Origin: Natrinema sp. SYSU A 869
GTDB taxonomy: Archaea; Halobacteriota; Halobacteria; Halobacteriales; Natrialbaceae
Assembly: GCF_019879105.1 (NCBI RefSeq)
Contig: NZ_CP082249.1
Location: 992,001-1,056,000, forward strand
Direction of reading: 5' to 3'
DNA: 64,000 bases
Below the pieces are notes generated by a model. The model ran no database searches and was not told the origin of the DNA. It saw only the letters and a list, made by a program, of their open reading frames with translations. Position numbers and translations under genes: made by a program. Position 1 is the stretch's first letter, and each line of letters starts with the position of its first letter. Of the stretch, positions 61,321-64,000 are shown in pieces.

Positions 61321-61458
61321 TTACAGCGCCGAGAAGACAAGCCACGGGACGATGAACATAACTAACACCAGCAGTGCAAGGATCAAACCGTACCCGATAC
61401 CCGTTCCTGCCGCAGTGAGCCACGACGGATGCTCGAATTCGCTGAGATCGACTGCCAT
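61321..61458 (-). CDS. Small single-helix membrane protein
   Basis: 45 residues, MAVDLSEFEHPSWLTAAGTG then IGYGLILALLVLVMFIVPWL and VFSAL. A short amphipathic N-terminus precedes one membrane helix. It is below the usual size cut-off for annotation, but the composition and the haloarchaeal look of the sequence support it. The gap 61044-61320 holds no other gene. Function unknown. Confidence 0.72.
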   Translation of the reverse strand: MAVDLSEFEHPSWLTAAGTGIGYGLILALLVLVMFIVPWLVFSAL

Positions 61459-61542
61459 ATGGGTTGCATCCGGCGATGAATGCATAAACGTACCGGAACG
61501 CCGAGTTGAAACTCGCCGTTTCCGTCACGGTACGCGCCCGGA

Positions 61543-61764
61543 CTACCGGTAGATGTTCTGGTACCGTTCGCGGTACTCTTGGAGGGCGAGTCTGGCTGTG
61601 CGCCGCGAGGGAAATCCGAAGCCGACCGCCTCACAGTCCTCATCGTCACACTCCCACCGGAAGGTCCCGGAATCGGGATCCCTCGTGACCGATGCGTCCG
61701 TTTCGCACAGCGGACAAGCCCATCCCCACTGCATATCGCCGGCGTCTATACTCGGGCGATTCAT
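61543..61764 (-). CDS. Small zinc-finger protein
   Basis: 73 residues from the ATG at 61764 (MNRPSIDAGDMQWGWACPLC). A CPLC pair and a CDDEDCEAVGFGFPSRR pair (C-x4-C) form a zinc ribbon, followed by a helix (TARLALQEYRERYQNIYR). Many haloarchaeal zinc-finger micro-proteins look like this. It is divergent from the glutamine amidotransferase gene. The longer frame to 61920 overlaps that promoter. Confidence 0.7.
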   Translation of the reverse strand: MNRPSIDAGDMQWGWACPLCETDASVTRDPDSGTFRWECDDEDCEAVGFGFPSRRTARLALQEYRERYQNIYR

Positions 61765-61919
61765 ACTGATTCTACGCCGGGATTGGAGCAAATACTGAAA
61801 AAACCACGCCTCGAGTGGTGCATCGTTTATCCGCCGGTGCCGTGATCGACCCGACACAGCGCTGGACTCGAGATCGATTTCCGGACTGCTTTTACCGGGT
61901 GACCCGCTACGAGCACCCA

Positions 61920-62474
61920 ATGACGAAGATCGTCGTGGTGGACAACCACGGACAGTTCACCCATCTAGAGCGCCGAGCGCTTCGCGACCTCGGCGTCGAC
62001 ACGGAGTTGATCGACAACGACACGCCGCCTGAAGACGTCGACGCCGACGGCGTCGTCCTCTCCGGCGGTCCAGACATGGATCGGATCGGGACGTCCGCCG
62101 ACTATCTCGAGGCGGACGTGCCGGTTCTGGGCATCTGCCTGGGAATGCAACTGATCGCCGCGGAACTCGACGGCAGCGTCGGAAGCGGTGAGTACGGCGG
62201 CTACGCGGACGTTAGCGTCGATATCTTCGACGACAACGACCCGCTGACTGGTTCCCTCCATCCTGAGACGCGCGTCTGGGCGAGCCACGCCGACGAGGTC
62301 ACGGAACTGCCCGACGGCTTCGAACTGACCGCGAAAAGCGACGTCTGTGACGTCGAAGCGATGAGCGACACCGACCGCGATCTCTACGGCGTCCAGTGGC
62401 ACCCCGAGGTCGCCCACACTGAGGAGGGTGACGAGATTTTCGAGAATTTCCTGGCGATCTGCGAATCGCAGTAG
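61920..62474 (+). CDS. guaAA: GMP synthase glutamine amidotransferase subunit
   Basis: 184 residues. MTKIVVVDNHGQFTHLERRA starts the class I amidotransferase fold; the nucleophile is Cys in VLGICLGMQLIAAELDGSVG, and the His-Glu pair is in GVQWHPEVAHTEEGDEIFEN. The length and the absence of an ATP-pyrophosphatase domain match the stand-alone archaeal GuaA small subunit, which supplies ammonia from glutamine to the GuaB-fed synthase subunit. The ATG at 61920 lies within a longer open frame. Confidence 0.92.
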   Translation: MTKIVVVDNHGQFTHLERRALRDLGVDTELIDNDTPPEDVDADGVVLSGGPDMDRIGTSADYLEADVPVLGICLGMQLIAAELDGSVGSGEYGGYADVSVDIFDDNDPLTGSLHPETRVWASHADEVTELPDGFELTAKSDVCDVEAMSDTDRDLYGVQWHPEVAHTEEGDEIFENFLAICESQ

Positions 62475-62575
62475 TCTCGTAGTCCGATTCGGACACTGTG
62501 ACGGCGGACGATGACCGTCTCAGATGCAAGCCACCTGTTTATTGAACTCAGCGCTGTCCACTCGGACGAGCACCT

Positions 62576-63073
62576 ATGACCGTAGATTCAACCGAAGACC
62601 TCTTCGTAGACGGACTCAAGCACGCGTACTACACCGAACAGCGCCTCGTCGACGCTCTCGATGAACTCGAGCAGACCTCCTCGAGCCAGGAACTCAAGTC
62701 GGGATTCGCGGAGCACCGCGAGGAGACCCAGAATCATATCGACCGCCTCGAGGAGGTATTCGAACAGATCGACGCCGATGCCGAGGGTGAGGAGGATCCG
62801 GTCGTCAAGGGGATGATCGAGGCTCACGAGGAGTTCATGGACAAAGATCCCAGCGACGAGGCGCTCGACCGGTTCAACATCGCCGCCGGCCAGAAGTCCG
62901 AACACTACGAGATCGCCGTCTACGGAAACCTGATTCCGATGGCCGACCAGATCGGTCTCGACGACGCCGCGGACACCTTAGAGCAGAACCTCCGCGAGGA
63001 ACAGGACGAACTCGACAGTCTCTCGGAGATGGGCGAGGAGTTCGATTACGGCGAACTGTCGGTCTCGGAGTAA
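62576..63073 (+). CDS. YciE/DUF892-like ferritin-superfamily protein
   Basis: 165 residues, helical: STEDLFVDGLKHAYYTEQRL, FAEHREETQNHIDRLEEVFE, GQKSEHYEIAVYGNLIPMAD, and EQNLREEQDELDSLSEMGEE. Ligand pattern E...ExxH fits a di-iron bundle of the DUF892 family, often stress-induced. No membrane part. The next recognisable gene on this strand is NmrA-like at 63477; the gap 63074-63476 is non-coding as far as I can see. Confidence 0.86.
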   Translation: MTVDSTEDLFVDGLKHAYYTEQRLVDALDELEQTSSSQELKSGFAEHREETQNHIDRLEEVFEQIDADAEGEEDPVVKGMIEAHEEFMDKDPSDEALDRFNIAAGQKSEHYEIAVYGNLIPMADQIGLDDAADTLEQNLREEQDELDSLSEMGEEFDYGELSVSE

Positions 63074-63476
63074 CGCCGATATATCCGCCAGTTTCTTTCC
63101 GGACCGCGTCGACCGGTAGATCTGCGCTCGAGCGGTGAGATCCAGAGCCGCGAGTAGCGATCAGTCGCCGCGGCGTCGCCTGCGGGATCGGTCGCCATCG
63201 CCATCACTACTTGGCCGTCGACGTGCGCGAGGGCTCAGTAGTCGAGGGAGTCGTGGCCGTCGGTGTACTCGGGAGTCTCCTCGTCGGTGATCCGGAGCGA
63301 TCGTTTCGCTGAGACATCGGTGACATCAGTGTTAGCTGGTGACTGTAATGTCCAAGATGCTATATTATCGTTCGGACCGAAGTGCGGTACGTGATGAACC
63401 CGGCCGATGACACCGCTCGAACTGCAGCCGTATCGCACGCAACCGACGAAGCGCCCGCGAGCGGGGGTGAACTGAG

Positions 63477-64000
63477 ATGACGACGAGCGTTCTCGTCACC
63501 GGTGCGACCGGCAATCAGGGCGGCGCGGTCGTCGAACATCTGCTCGAGGCCGACGCCGACTTCGACGTCTACGGCCTGACCCGCGACGCCTCGGGGGACC
63601 GGGCCCAAGAACTGGCCGACCGCGGCGTGACGATGGTCGAAGGCGACCTGAACGAGACGGAGTCGCTGACGCCCCACGTCACCGAGGTCGACGCCGTCTT
63701 CGCCGTCACGAACTTCTGGACGCAGGGGTACGACGCGCAGGTCCAGCAGGGGAAGAACATCGCCGAGGTCGCCGCCGAAGAGGGCGTCGACCAGTTCGTC
63801 CTCAGCGGCGTCGGCAGCCACGAGCGAGACACGGGGATTCCCCACTTCGACTCCGCGTGGGAGATCGATCAACACGCCCAGGAACTCGACCTCCCGCTGA
63901 CCGTCCTCCAGCCCGTGTTCTTCTTCCAGAACTTCGAGGCCTTCGCGGAGGACGTCGTCGAGGACGGCCAGATCGCGCTCCCCCTCGAGGAGGGCGTCTC
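63477..64000 (+). CDS. NmrA-like NAD(P)-binding protein (3' truncated)
   Basis: 174 codons to the window edge. Rossmann motif MTTSVLVTGATGNQGGAVVE (GxTGxxG), then VYGLTRDASGDRAQELADRG, VEGDLNETESLTPHVTEVDA and FVLSGVGSHERDTGIPHFDS. NmrA-like proteins sense NAD(P) or act as atypical SDR enzymes; the active site tyrosine typical of SDRs is not visible in this part. The rest of the gene lies beyond the window. Confidence 0.88.
   Translation, partial: MTTSVLVTGATGNQGGAVVEHLLEADADFDVYGLTRDASGDRAQELADRGVTMVEGDLNETESLTPHVTEVDAVFAVTNFWTQGYDAQVQQGKNIAEVAAEEGVDQFVLSGVGSHERDTGIPHFDSAWEIDQHAQELDLPLTVLQPVFFFQNFEAFAEDVVEDGQIALPLEEGV

Noticed and set aside
63235-63438. 67-codon minus-strand frame with tail TDEETPEYTDGHDSLDY
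   Set aside because: The tail looks acidic and natural but no good start or family is seen, and the first half is not protein-like. It may be a remnant.

Overview
The window is from a high-GC haloarchaeon, probably of the Natrialba/Natrinema/Haloterrigena group (lineage is inferred). Evidence: very acidic proteins, Tat-type and lipobox signal peptides, archaeal information-processing genes (SRP 7S RNA, RNase P subunit 4, S15, S3Ae, Pcc1, PolB, Mre11-Rad50, PAN, Cdc48), an archaetidylserine synthase, a halocyanin and many haloarchaea-only small families (DUF5793, DUF5798, DUF7524, DUF7527, UPF0058). No rRNA, tRNA or CRISPR array was recognised.

Layout. 0-8.5 kb: tail of a DUF7504-like gene, CoA-binding protein, cysteine synthase, Hsp20, Cdc48, 7S RNA with its promoter and a trailing hairpin array, then an MscS/YhbY/Rnp4 operon. 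8.6-15 kb: two paralogous, orphan solute-binding lipoproteins, both of which read as circular permutations of the SBP_bac_5 fold, around a PAP2 phosphatase gene; this stretch has three genes broken by one-base homopolymer contractions. 15-24 kb: DUF2797, a PhoD phosphatase with a laminin-B-like tail, CbiX and DR2241-like genes, Trm112, PurA. 24-31 kb: a DUF7527 giant, DUF998, an ABC ATPase under a DtxR-type iron box. 31-38 kb: a TadA/TadC-like pair (the second gene frameshifted), then the rps15-recJ-pcc1-rps3ae operon. 38-43 kb: halocyanin, archaetidylserine synthase, a HEAT-repeat protein, a secreted PLD-like protein. 43-48 kb: an iron neighbourhood with a DtxR regulator, a ferritin-like protein and sufCBD behind a set of palindromic sites. 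48-57 kb: PolB, then a DUF7331/DUF7322/DUF7346 operon convergent with mre11-rad50. 57-64 kb: an IS630 element, PAN with a divergent HTH gene, small membrane and zinc-finger proteins, a GuaA-type amidotransferase, a YciE-like ferritin and the start of an NmrA-like gene.

The least expected material is (1) the permuted binding proteins, (2) a dispersed, hairpin-rich non-coding repeat in five copies, four of them directly 3' of a gene in the same orientation, one split by the IS630 element in a way that lets the original site be rebuilt, (3) two IS630-like MITEs, and (4) unannotated operators upstream of the ABC ATPase and suf operon. Four indels at short homopolymers suggest that sequence accuracy should be checked before calling those genes pseudogenes.
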